Source: Novosphingobium aureum
GTDB taxonomy: Bacteria; Pseudomonadota; Alphaproteobacteria; Sphingomonadales; Sphingomonadaceae
Assembly (NCBI RefSeq): GCF_015865035.1
Contig: NZ_JADZGI010000003.1
Span: 124,001-188,000 of the forward strand
DNA: 64,000 bases
Direction of reading: 5' to 3'
The notes beneath the pieces were generated by a model, which had not been told where the DNA came from, did no database searches, and saw nothing but the letters and a program-made list of their open reading frames with translations. Below, in pieces: positions 41,457 through 49,359 of the stretch; within the stretch, counting starts at the first letter, position 1, and every line of letters begins with the position of its first letter. The position numbers were made by a program, and so were the translations under genes.

Positions 41457-42446
41457 ATGCAGCTGAACCGCGAGGCACTGACCCGCGCCTATCGGCAGAT
41501 GAAGCTGATCCGGGAATTCGAGGAAAGGCTCCACGAGGAGATCCAGACTGGCGAGATCGCCGGCTTCACCCACCTCTACTGCGGCCAGGAAGCGGTCGCG
41601 GTGGGCGTGTGCGAACACCTGACCGAGCGTGACAAGATCGTCTCGACCCACCGCGGCCACGGCCACTGCCTCGCCAAGGGCTGCGACGTGCAGGGCATGA
41701 TGAAGGAAATCTGGGGCAGCCAGGAAGGCCTTTGCAACGGCAAGGGCGGCTCGATGCACATCGCTGACATCGACAAGGGCATGCTCGGCGCCAACGGCAT
41801 CGTCGGCGCGGGCGCGCCGATCGCGGTCGGCGCGGCGCTATCCAACAAGATCGACGGCCCCGACGAGAACGGCGAACTGGCCATCTCGATCGCCTTTTCG
41901 GGCGACGGTGCCTGCAACCAGGGCACGACCTTCGAGGCGATGAACCTCGCCGTCGTGACCAAGGCGCCGGCGATCTTCGTCTTCGAGAACAACCACTATT
42001 CCGAGCACACCGGCGACGACTACGCGGTCGGCACGAAGAACGACATCGCCAGCCGCGCCGAGGCCTTCGGGATGAAGGTGTGGCGCGCCGACGGCACCGA
42101 CTTCTTCGCGGTCTACGATACCTTCCGCGAGGTGCTCGAATACGTGCGCGTGCCCGGCAATGGCCCGGCCGCGGTCGAGTTCGACACCGAGCGCTTCTTC
42201 GGCCACTTCGAGGGCGATCCGCAGCGCTATCGCGGCAAGGGCGAGCTCGATCGCCTGCGGGCCGAGCGCGACTGCATCAAGATCTTCCGCAAGAACGTGA
42301 CCGGCGCGGCGCTGCTCGAGGATGCGGATCTCGACAAGATCGACGAGGAGACGCTCAAGGCCATCGAGGACGCGGTGGAAGCCTCGCGCTCCGCTGCGCG
42401 CCCGCAGCCCGAGAACGTCCTCGACAACGTCTACATCAGCTACTGA
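41457..42446 (+). CDS. E1 alpha subunit of a 2-oxoacid/acetoin-type dehydrogenase complex
   Basis: 329 aa. The thiamine-diphosphate motif is split GDGACNQGTTFEA...NN in FSGDGACNQGT...VFENNHYSEH, as in PDH/AcoA alpha subunits. THLYCGQEAVAVGV and THRGHGHCLAKG are also typical. Together with the next two genes it forms E1-E2 of a complex that oxidatively decarboxylates a 2-oxoacid or cleaves an acetoin-like diketone to acyl-CoA. The substrate is unknown. GAGAGAGAGGA precedes the ATG. Confidence 0.9.
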   Translation: MQLNREALTRAYRQMKLIREFEERLHEEIQTGEIAGFTHLYCGQEAVAVGVCEHLTERDKIVSTHRGHGHCLAKGCDVQGMMKEIWGSQEGLCNGKGGSMHIADIDKGMLGANGIVGAGAPIAVGAALSNKIDGPDENGELAISIAFSGDGACNQGTTFEAMNLAVVTKAPAIFVFENNHYSEHTGDDYAVGTKNDIASRAEAFGMKVWRADGTDFFAVYDTFREVLEYVRVPGNGPAAVEFDTERFFGHFEGDPQRYRGKGELDRLRAERDCIKIFRKNVTGAALLEDADLDKIDEETLKAIEDAVEASRSAARPQPENVLDNVYISY

Positions 42447-42462
42447 GGCAGGAGCGAGAACA

Positions 42463-43476
42463 ATGGCAAAATTGATGTATCGCGACGCCATCCGCAACAC
42501 GATCTTCCAGGAAATGCAGCGTGACGAGCGCGTCGTCGTCCTCGGCGAAGACGTCGTAGGCGGCATGGGAACCGCGGGCGGCCCCGAGGCCATCGGTGGC
42601 ATCTGGTCGACCTCGACCGGCTTCTACGACGCCTTCGGTCCCGAGCGTGTGATCGACACCCCGATCTCGGAAAGCGCGATCATGGGTGCGGCAGGCGGTC
42701 TCGCCCTCGCGGGCAAGCGCCCCGTCGCCGAGATCATGTTCGCCGACTTCATCGGCGTGTGCATGGACCAGCTGTGGAACCAGATCGCCAAGTTCCGCTA
42801 CATGTTCGGCGGCAAGTCGGTCTGCCCGGCAGTGATCCGCATGCCTTGCGGCGCGGGCTACAACGCCGCCGCGCAGCACAGCCAGATGATCAGCCAGTTC
42901 GTCACCGGCATGCCCGGCATCAAGGTGGTCATGCCCGCCACGCCCGAGGATGCCTGCGGCCTGCTGCGCCAGGCGATCCGCGACGATGACCCGGTGGTCT
43001 TCCTCGAGCACAAGTTCCTTTACGGGATGAGCGGCGAGGTCAACGAGGACCCCGATTTCTGCATCCCCTTCGGCCACGCGCGCCTTGCCCGTGCGGGTGA
43101 GGACGTGACCGTGGTCGCGACCGGGATGATGGTCGGCTACGCCGAGACCGCCGCCGACGATCTCGCGCAGGATGGTGTGGGCTGCGACGTGCTCGACTTG
43201 CGCACGACTTCCCCGCTCGACGAGGAGGCGATCCTCGACTCGGTCGAGCAGACCGGGCGCCTGGTGATCGTCGACGAGGCACCGCCGCGCTGCAACCTCG
43301 CGACCGACATCGCCGCGCTGGTCGCCAGCAAGGCTTTCGCCAGCCTCAAGGCGCCGATCGAGATGGTCACCCCGCCGCATACGCCGGTGCCATTCGCGCG
43401 CGAACTCGAAGGCGCCTACCTGCCGAGCCCGGTCAAGGTTGCCGCTGCGGTTCGCAAGACTCTCGAATACCGTTGA
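42463..43476 (+). CDS. E1 beta subunit of a 2-oxoacid/acetoin-type dehydrogenase complex
   Basis: 337 aa. Signature stretches are RDAIRNTIFQEMQRDERVVVLGEDV, IDTPISESAIMGAAGGLALAGKRPVAEIMFADF and GAGYNAAAQHSQ, typical of the transketolase-like beta subunits. It starts 16 bases after E1 alpha. AGGAGCGAGAACA precedes the ATG. Dedicated to the E2 encoded next. The E3 (dihydrolipoamide dehydrogenase) is not in the window and must be supplied from elsewhere. Confidence 0.9.
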   Translation: MAKLMYRDAIRNTIFQEMQRDERVVVLGEDVVGGMGTAGGPEAIGGIWSTSTGFYDAFGPERVIDTPISESAIMGAAGGLALAGKRPVAEIMFADFIGVCMDQLWNQIAKFRYMFGGKSVCPAVIRMPCGAGYNAAAQHSQMISQFVTGMPGIKVVMPATPEDACGLLRQAIRDDDPVVFLEHKFLYGMSGEVNEDPDFCIPFGHARLARAGEDVTVVATGMMVGYAETAADDLAQDGVGCDVLDLRTTSPLDEEAILDSVEQTGRLVIVDEAPPRCNLATDIAALVASKAFASLKAPIEMVTPPHTPVPFARELEGAYLPSPVKVAAAVRKTLEYR

Positions 43477-43489
43477 GGAGGAGCCGGAC

Positions 43490-44938
43490 ATGAGCCGTAT
43501 CCGTGCCTTCACGATGCCGAAATGGGGCATCGAGATGACCGAGGGGACCATCGCTGAATGGATGGTCAGCGAGGGAGATAGCTTCAAGCGCGGCGATACG
43601 CTGTGCCTGATCGAAACCGCCAAGATCACCAACGAGGTCGAGGCCGAGTACGACGCGACGGTGCGCAAGATCGTCATCGGCGGTGGCAGCGAGGCCGAGC
43701 CTGTCGGTGCGCTGCTTGCCGTCTTCGACGACGGCAGCAATCCCGACGATGCGATCGAGGCGTTCGTCGCCGGGTTCAAGCCCGCCGAGGGCGGCGTCGC
43801 GCAAGGTGCGTCCAAGGGCAAGGGCGAAGGCGAAAGCACGCCGCGCGCAGAGCCCGAAGTGGCCGAGGCCGCGAGCGCGCCCAAGCAGCGCATCAAGATC
43901 GACACCAACCGTCCGATCAGCCCCGAGGCGCTGCGTCTCGCCGAAGAGGAAGCGCTCGATATCTCGGATATCGTGGGTTCGGGCCGCGAGGGCCGGATCA
44001 CGCACCAGGACGTGGTCAAGGCACTGCGCGGGACGGCCTCGCCGTCGCTCAAGGGGCCGGTCGCGGTCGAGCCGGACGATCTCGCCGTCTTCGCTTCGCC
44101 GCTTGCGCGTCGCATCGCCAAGATCAACGGCATCTCGCTTTCGGGCGTGACCGGGACTGGCGCACGCGGTCGCATCTCCAAGGCCGACGTGCTCGCACTG
44201 GTGCCCAAGCCCGCTTCGGGCTCGATCGGCACGCCCGACTTCGTCGCCGGTGAAAACCGCCCCGAGATCGTGCCCTTCGACCGCATCCGCAAGGTCGTCG
44301 CCCAGCGCCTCACCCAGGCCAAGCAGGAGCTGCCGCACTTCTACCTGCGCATGTCGGCAAGCGCGGATGCCCTGCTCGAGATGCGCAAGAGCGCGAACCT
44401 CGTGCTGGGCTGCAAGGCCTCGGTCAACGACTGGATCGTCAAGGCCTCGGCCATGGCGCTGGTGCGCCATCCCGACGTCAACGTGCAGGTCCACGGGCAG
44501 GAGATCCACCGCTTCCCGCATGCTGACGTCTCGATCGCGGTCGCAGGGCCCAAGGGTCTCGTCACCCCGGTCGTGCGCCAGGCGAACCTCATGCGCATCG
44601 ACCAGCTTGCCGCCGAGACGCGGCGCCTGATCGACAAGGTGCAGGGCAAGGGCCTGTCGATGGAGGACATGGAAGGCGGGACCTTCTCGGTCTCGAACCT
44701 AGGCATGTTCGGCATCGAGAACTTCGATGCGATCATCAACCCGCCGCAGGGCGCGATCCTCGCCGTGGGTGCTGCAAGCCGCCAGCCCGTCGAGACCGCC
44801 ACCGGAGGCATCGCCTTCGAGAACCGCATCAGCTTCACCCTCTCGGTCGACCACCGCGCCATCGACGGCGCAGCGGGCGCGCAGTTCCTCGCGACGCTCA
44901 AGGACCTGATCGAGAAACCCGAAGGAATTTTCGCATGA
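43490..44938 (+). CDS. Dihydrolipoamide acyltransferase (E2) with tandem peripheral-subunit-binding domains
   Basis: 482 aa. A lipoyl domain covers about 1-80, with lipoyl-lysine K45 in IETAKITNEV (the usual ETDK is ETAK). An Ala/Gly/Glu-rich linker follows. Two peripheral-subunit-binding-like domains come next: about 143-179 (SPEALRLAEEEALDISDIVG..GREGRITHQDV) and about 201-237 (ASPLARRIAKINGISLSGVTG..ARGRISKADV). The catalytic domain (about 255-482) ends with HRAIDGAAGA, with H455 and D459. GAGGAGGAG precedes the ATG. It overlaps the VOC gene by 4 bases. Confidence 0.9.
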   Translation: MSRIRAFTMPKWGIEMTEGTIAEWMVSEGDSFKRGDTLCLIETAKITNEVEAEYDATVRKIVIGGGSEAEPVGALLAVFDDGSNPDDAIEAFVAGFKPAEGGVAQGASKGKGEGESTPRAEPEVAEAASAPKQRIKIDTNRPISPEALRLAEEEALDISDIVGSGREGRITHQDVVKALRGTASPSLKGPVAVEPDDLAVFASPLARRIAKINGISLSGVTGTGARGRISKADVLALVPKPASGSIGTPDFVAGENRPEIVPFDRIRKVVAQRLTQAKQELPHFYLRMSASADALLEMRKSANLVLGCKASVNDWIVKASAMALVRHPDVNVQVHGQEIHRFPHADVSIAVAGPKGLVTPVVRQANLMRIDQLAAETRRLIDKVQGKGLSMEDMEGGTFSVSNLGMFGIENFDAIINPPQGAILAVGAASRQPVETATGGIAFENRISFTLSVDHRAIDGAAGAQFLATLKDLIEKPEGIFA

Positions 44939-45480
44939 CGAGCCCGATCAAGCCGGGACCGCTCAAGGCGCTGGGCGACGTGATCCAGCTGGCCTACTAC
45001 CCCACCGATTTCGACGCTGCGATGAAGTACTGGATCGAGACCGTCGGTGTCGGCCCGTTCTTCGTGCTCAACGATGTGCGCCTTGGCGACATGAAGTACA
45101 AGGGCCAGCCGGTCGACGCACCGTTCACGATGGCGATCGGCTACTGGGGCGACATCCAGATCGAGCTGATCAAGTGCGAGGGCGATGCGCCTTCGCTCTA
45201 CAACGGCGAATATGCCGTGCGCGACCGCCTGCACCATGTCTGCGTCTTCGTTAAGGACATCAACGAGGCGCGCGCGGCTTGTGCCGAGGCCGGGGCCGAG
45301 ATCATCGTCGAGGGTACCGTGGGCGAGGATGGCGGCGTGATCTACGTCGATCCGGGCCAGGGCCCGGGATTCGTGATAGAGTACCTCCAGCCGATGGGCG
45401 GCTCGGAAGGTCTTTTCCAGATGATGAAGGATGCTGCACGCGACTGGGACGGCAGCGATCCGGTGAGGGTGCTGCAATGA
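44935..45480 (+). CDS. VOC-family protein (methylmalonyl-CoA-epimerase-like, copy 3)
   Basis: 181 aa. DVIQLAYYPTDFDAAMKYWIETVGVGPFFVL and RLHHVCVFVKDINEARAACAEAGAEI give the two VOC modules, with IQIELIKCEGD and FVIEYLQPMGG as metal-ligand strands. It resembles the VOC protein at 26758 in the GVGPF phrase and overall layout, so the two may act on related compounds. ATGA overlaps at both ends place it firmly inside the operon. An epimerase or isomerase acting on a CoA ester is plausible; not proven. Confidence 0.82.
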   Translation: MTSPIKPGPLKALGDVIQLAYYPTDFDAAMKYWIETVGVGPFFVLNDVRLGDMKYKGQPVDAPFTMAIGYWGDIQIELIKCEGDAPSLYNGEYAVRDRLHHVCVFVKDINEARAACAEAGAEIIVEGTVGEDGGVIYVDPGQGPGFVIEYLQPMGGSEGLFQMMKDAARDWDGSDPVRVLQ

Positions 45481-46691
45481 CCGTTCTCCAGACCAACGCA
45501 GGCGCCATCAGCGACTACGCGCTCGACATGGGCGCGAAGGTCGAGGCCTTCGTGCGCGAGGTCGTCGTGCCCTACGAGAAGGACACGAGGCGCGATCATC
45601 ACGGTGCTCCGACCGACGAGCTCGTCATGGAAATGCGCGAGAAGGCGCGTGCGGCGGGCGTGCTTACCCCGCATATCCGCGATGACGGCTCGCACCTCAC
45701 CCAGCGCGAGACCGCCTATGTGCTGATCAAGTCGGGCCTCTCGACGCTCGGCCCGCTCGCGTGCAACACCTTCGCGCCCGACGAGGGCAACATGTACCTC
45801 ATCGGCCACGTCGGCAGCCCCGAACTCAAGGAGCGCTTCCTCGCGCCGCTCGTCTCGGGCGAGGCGCGCTCGGCCTTCTTCATGACCGAGCCGGCCGAAT
45901 GGGGCGGTGCGGGTTCCGATCCCTCGATGATGAAGACCACCTGCCGCAAGGACGGCAATCACTGGGTGGTCTCGGGGCGCAAGACCTTCATCACCGGCGC
46001 CAAGGGCGCGAAGGTCGGGATCGTCATGGCGGCCAGCGCCGAGGAGGACACCAAGGGCGGCGCCTGCATGTTCCTCGTCGACCTGCCCGATGACGCCATT
46101 CGCATCGACGAGATCCCCAACACCATCGACAACTCGATGCCCGGCGGCCACGCGACGCTGACCATCGACGAGATGCGCATCCCCGCCGACCAGATGCTGG
46201 GCGAGCCGGGCGAGGGCTTCAAGTACGCACAGGTCCGCCTCTCGCCGGCGCGCCTCTCGCACTGCATGCGCTGGCTGGGCGCCTGCATCCGCGCGCACGA
46301 GATCGCCACCGACTATGCCTGCCGCCGCGAGGCCTTCGGCAAGCTGCTGATCGATCACGAGGGCGTGGGCTTCATGCTCGCCGAGAACAAGATCCTGATC
46401 GAGCAGTGCGAACTGATGATCGACTGGTGCGCGGCGGTGCTCGACACCGGCTCGCTCGGGACGGTCGAAAGCTCGATGACCAAGGTTTCGGTCAGCGAGG
46501 CGATGATGAAGATCGCCGACAACTGCGTGCAGGTCATGGGTGGCACCGGGGTCACCGACCGCACCATCGTCGAGCAGGTCTTCCGCGAGGTGCGTGCCTT
46601 TCGTATCTACGACGGCCCGACCGAGGTCCACAAGTGGAGCCTCGCCAAGAAGATCAAGCGCGAATGGAAGAAGGCGAACGAGGCGTCATGA
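45477..46691 (+). CDS. Acyl-CoA dehydrogenase (ACAD10/11- and LvaC-like)
   Basis: 404 aa. FMTEPAEWGGAGSDPSMMKT and the C-terminal RAFRIYDGPTEVHKWSLAKKIKREW fit the ACAD10/11 group; the Glu in DGPTEVHK sits at the expected catalytic position. It overlaps an APH-type kinase gene by 4 bases. In the levulinate pathway, LvaA (kinase) and LvaC (dehydrogenase-like) turn 4-hydroxyacyl-CoA into an enoyl-CoA by phosphorylation and elimination, and mammalian ACAD10/11 join both functions. The same chemistry is a good hypothesis here. Confidence 0.87.
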   Translation: MTVLQTNAGAISDYALDMGAKVEAFVREVVVPYEKDTRRDHHGAPTDELVMEMREKARAAGVLTPHIRDDGSHLTQRETAYVLIKSGLSTLGPLACNTFAPDEGNMYLIGHVGSPELKERFLAPLVSGEARSAFFMTEPAEWGGAGSDPSMMKTTCRKDGNHWVVSGRKTFITGAKGAKVGIVMAASAEEDTKGGACMFLVDLPDDAIRIDEIPNTIDNSMPGGHATLTIDEMRIPADQMLGEPGEGFKYAQVRLSPARLSHCMRWLGACIRAHEIATDYACRREAFGKLLIDHEGVGFMLAENKILIEQCELMIDWCAAVLDTGSLGTVESSMTKVSVSEAMMKIADNCVQVMGGTGVTDRTIVEQVFREVRAFRIYDGPTEVHKWSLAKKIKREWKKANEAS

Positions 46692-47752
46692 CCAGCGTTG
46701 TCGAAGCCAATACCGGCACCACCGCGGTGCGCGAGGGTTTTGCCTTCGACGAGGCCGCTCTCGAGGGCTGGCTGAAGGCGCAGGTCGCGGACTATGCCGG
46801 GCCGATGCAGGTCGAGCAGTTCAAGGGCGGGCAGTCCAACCCGACCTACAAGCTGGTCACCCCTTCGCGCAGCTACGTCCTGCGGCGCAAGCCGCCGGGC
46901 GAGCTGCTCAAGGGCGCCCACGCGGTCGAGCGCGAGGCCAAGGTGCTCAGCGCACTCCACGCGGCGGGCTTCCCGGTGGCCAAGGTCTACGGGCTGTGCA
47001 CCGATGACACGGTGATCGGCACCTGGTTCTACGTCATGGAGATGGTCGAGGGCCGTATCTTCTGGGACGCGACCGTGCCCGGCGTCGCGAACGAGGAGCG
47101 CGCGGCGATCTTCGATGCGATGAACGCGACCATCGCCCAGCTGCACGGCTTCGATCCCGAGGCGATCGGCCTTGGCGACTATGGCAAGCCGGGCAATTAC
47201 TTCGCGCGGCAGGTCGGGCGCTGGTCGCGCCAGTACCGCGAGGACGAGCTTGCCGGGCGCAACGAGGACATGGATGCGGTCATCGACTGGCTCGAAGCCG
47301 AGATGCCCGAGGACGACGGCGCATCCTCGGTGATCCACGGCGATTTCCGCATCGACAACATGATCTTCCACCCCACCGAGCCGCGCATTCTCGCGGTGCT
47401 CGACTGGGAGCTCTCGACGCTGGGGCATCCGCTGGCCGACTTCGCCTATCACGCGATGATGTACCGCATGCCCCCGCATATCGTCGCGGGGCTGGGCGGG
47501 GCGGACATCGCCGCGCTCGGCATCCCGAGCGAGGAGGACTACGTCGCGGCCTATTGCCGGCGCACCGGGCGCGAGAGCCTGCCCGACTACCGCTATTACC
47601 TCGCCTTCAACTTCTTCCGCCTTGCCGCGATCTTCCACGGGATCAAGGGGCGCGTGCTGCGCGGCACGGCGTCGAACGCTCAGGCGCGCGAGCGGGCCGA
47701 GGCCTTCCCCGAACTGGCACGGCTCGCGCTCGCGGCGGCGCGCGGCGAGTAA
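46688..47752 (+). CDS. APH-family kinase (LvaA-like, ACAD10/11 kinase-domain-like)
   Basis: 354 aa. The protein-kinase-like motifs are present: VEQFKGGQSNPTYKLV (nucleotide loop), YVLRRKPPGELLKGAHAVEREAKVL (Lys and Glu), VIHGDFRIDNMIFH (catalytic loop with Asp and Asn) and LAVLDWELSTLGHPLAD (Mg-binding). These match the aminoglycoside-phosphotransferase family, subgroup seen beside or fused to acyl-CoA dehydrogenases. It would phosphorylate a hydroxyacyl-CoA for the upstream dehydrogenase. Last gene of the nine-gene operon. Confidence 0.87.
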   Translation: MTSVVEANTGTTAVREGFAFDEAALEGWLKAQVADYAGPMQVEQFKGGQSNPTYKLVTPSRSYVLRRKPPGELLKGAHAVEREAKVLSALHAAGFPVAKVYGLCTDDTVIGTWFYVMEMVEGRIFWDATVPGVANEERAAIFDAMNATIAQLHGFDPEAIGLGDYGKPGNYFARQVGRWSRQYREDELAGRNEDMDAVIDWLEAEMPEDDGASSVIHGDFRIDNMIFHPTEPRILAVLDWELSTLGHPLADFAYHAMMYRMPPHIVAGLGGADIAALGIPSEEDYVAAYCRRTGRESLPDYRYYLAFNFFRLAAIFHGIKGRVLRGTASNAQARERAEAFPELARLALAAARGE

Positions 47753-47763
47753 TACCGGTGAGC

Positions 47764-47792
47764 GCCCGGGCGAGTAAACCTGCCGCCCGGGC
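47764..47792. terminator. hairpin closing the catabolic operon
   Basis: A 9-bp perfect inverted repeat GCCCGGGCG / CGCCCGGGC with an 11-base loop, between the convergent kinase gene and the S10 peptidase gene. No T-run; probably a two-way barrier at the border of the two islands. Confidence 0.5.
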
Positions 47793-47800
47793 CTCGCATC

Positions 47801-49339
47801 CTACTTGCCCAGGCTTGCCGCCCACACGCGCATGTCGGCGGAGAGCTTGGCAAGCTCCGCCTCGTCCTCGAACACCGAGTGTCCGGCCGCATAGGCCTTG
47901 ACCGTGCGGTCCTGCGGGGCGAGCCCGGCATGGTCGAGCGCGAACTGTCCGGCGGCGAGCGGGGTGGTGATGTCGTAATAGCCGCCCACCGTCATCAGCT
48001 TGAGACCGGGCTTTTGCGCCAGTGCATCGACAAGATAGGGCGTGAAGCGCGCGGTGCTGTAGACCTGCCCGCGACCCCAGCCCCACTTGAAATTGATGCC
48101 CAGGTTTAGCGTGCGATAGGTGCTGGGCAGGGCATAGCCGAGATCGCGGGTGATGTAGTCGCTGAGCAGCGTTCCGGTCTCGCCACCCAAGGTCATCGAG
48201 GGATCGTCGAAGGGAGGGTGCATGTTCGATTGTGAAATCAGCCGCGTCGCACGGCCATCGAGCTGGCCGGTGCGCAGTCCCTTGTCGGCGAGCAGGCCGA
48301 GCATGAAGGCTTGGCGGTCCAGCTGCAGCCCGGTTTTCTCGAAGCTCTCTGAAGGCAGGCCGAGCAGGTCGGACATGCGCTGCGCGATGCGCGCGCGTTC
48401 GCTGGCGGGCAGCGCGGCCCCTGCGATCAGCGCCTTGGCGTAGTCGCCCTCCGCAAAGGTGCGCGCCTTCTCGAAATAGTCCGCGACCGAAAGTCCCTGA
48501 CGGTCGATCGCGCCGTGATACCAGGCGACTGCGGCGAGCGTCGGCAGCAGCGTCACCTCGGAAATCACCGGCCCGGTGTTGTCACCGATCGCGAGCGAGA
48601 GCAGCGCCACACCGTCGGGCAGCGGCAGGTCATGCTTGCGCTCGGCCCCGAGCATCGCCAGCGCGCGGGCGGTGCCGTAGCTCTCGCCGACGAGCGCGAA
48701 GGGCGCATCGGTGCGGCCATTGGCCTCGCGCCATGTCTGGACGACTTGCGCAACCGCGCGCGCATCGCCCTCGACGGAGAACAGCCCGGTCGCGTCCACG
48801 CCCTTGACCGGCATGCTGGTGCCGGTGCCGGGGGGATCGATGAACACCAGATCGGCGACGTCGAGCAGGCTGTGCGGGTTCTTCGCCAGCGAGGCCTTGC
48901 GGCCCTCCTGCTCGACGATGCGCACCGGGCCAAAGGCGGACATGTGCAGTGGCGACGAGGACGCGCCGGGCCCGCCGTTGAAGACGAACAGCACCGGGCG
49001 GCGAGCCCCGCCGGGCGCGTTCTTCGCGACGTAGGCGTAAGTCACGACCACGGCGGCCTTCTCACCCGCCTCGTTCGTCACCGGCGTCTCGGTGACGATG
49101 GCCTCGTAGGCAATCTTGCGCCCGGCGATGCGGGTCTCGTGGCGGGTGACGATGCGCTTGTCGCTCGCGGTGTCGCGCTCGACCATCGGTTCCATCGCCT
49201 TGAGGAAGACGGGCGGCATCGGCAGGCTTTCGTCCTGCGCCATGGCCGGTGCGGTGGCGAGCGGGACGGCGAGAGCGAGCGCAGGGGCGAGAGCAAGGGC
49301 GCGAAGGCCGGGGCGCAGCGAAAGGGTGCCTGTGGTCAT
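47801..49339 (-). CDS. S10-family serine carboxypeptidase, Sec-exported (copy 1)
   Basis: 512 aa. A signal peptide of about 34 residues ends in APAMAQDE. The oxyanion region is VLFVFNGGPGASSSPLH and the nucleophile is S220 in VGESYGTARAL. Asp456 (TVGGYYDITTP) and His487 (AAGHSVFED) complete the triad. S10 enzymes release C-terminal residues from peptides or hydrolyse esters. The start at 49339 begins with a credible signal peptide. It lies 21 bases after the stop of the Tat-exported PLP enzyme, the probable operon partner. Substrate peptide unknown. Confidence 0.9.
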   Translation of the reverse strand: MTTGTLSLRPGLRALALAPALALAVPLATAPAMAQDESLPMPPVFLKAMEPMVERDTASDKRIVTRHETRIAGRKIAYEAIVTETPVTNEAGEKAAVVVTYAYVAKNAPGGARRPVLFVFNGGPGASSSPLHMSAFGPVRIVEQEGRKASLAKNPHSLLDVADLVFIDPPGTGTSMPVKGVDATGLFSVEGDARAVAQVVQTWREANGRTDAPFALVGESYGTARALAMLGAERKHDLPLPDGVALLSLAIGDNTGPVISEVTLLPTLAAVAWYHGAIDRQGLSVADYFEKARTFAEGDYAKALIAGAALPASERARIAQRMSDLLGLPSESFEKTGLQLDRQAFMLGLLADKGLRTGQLDGRATRLISQSNMHPPFDDPSMTLGGETGTLLSDYITRDLGYALPSTYRTLNLGINFKWGWGRGQVYSTARFTPYLVDALAQKPGLKLMTVGGYYDITTPLAAGQFALDHAGLAPQDRTVKAYAAGHSVFEDEAELAKLSADMRVWAASLGK

Positions 49340-49359
49340 GGCGTGCTTTGTCTTCCTGT

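Noticed and set aside
42436..44322. 628-codon antisense frame over the E1 beta and E2 genes
   Set aside because: No domain, and it spans two real genes with complete motifs. It is a shadow frame.
41457..44938. E1/E2 genes as acetoin dehydrogenase acoABC proper
   Set aside because: The E2 layout (two binding domains, ETAK lipoyl motif) and the lack of an E3 or acoR do not allow a specific acetoin assignment; only the complex type is supported.
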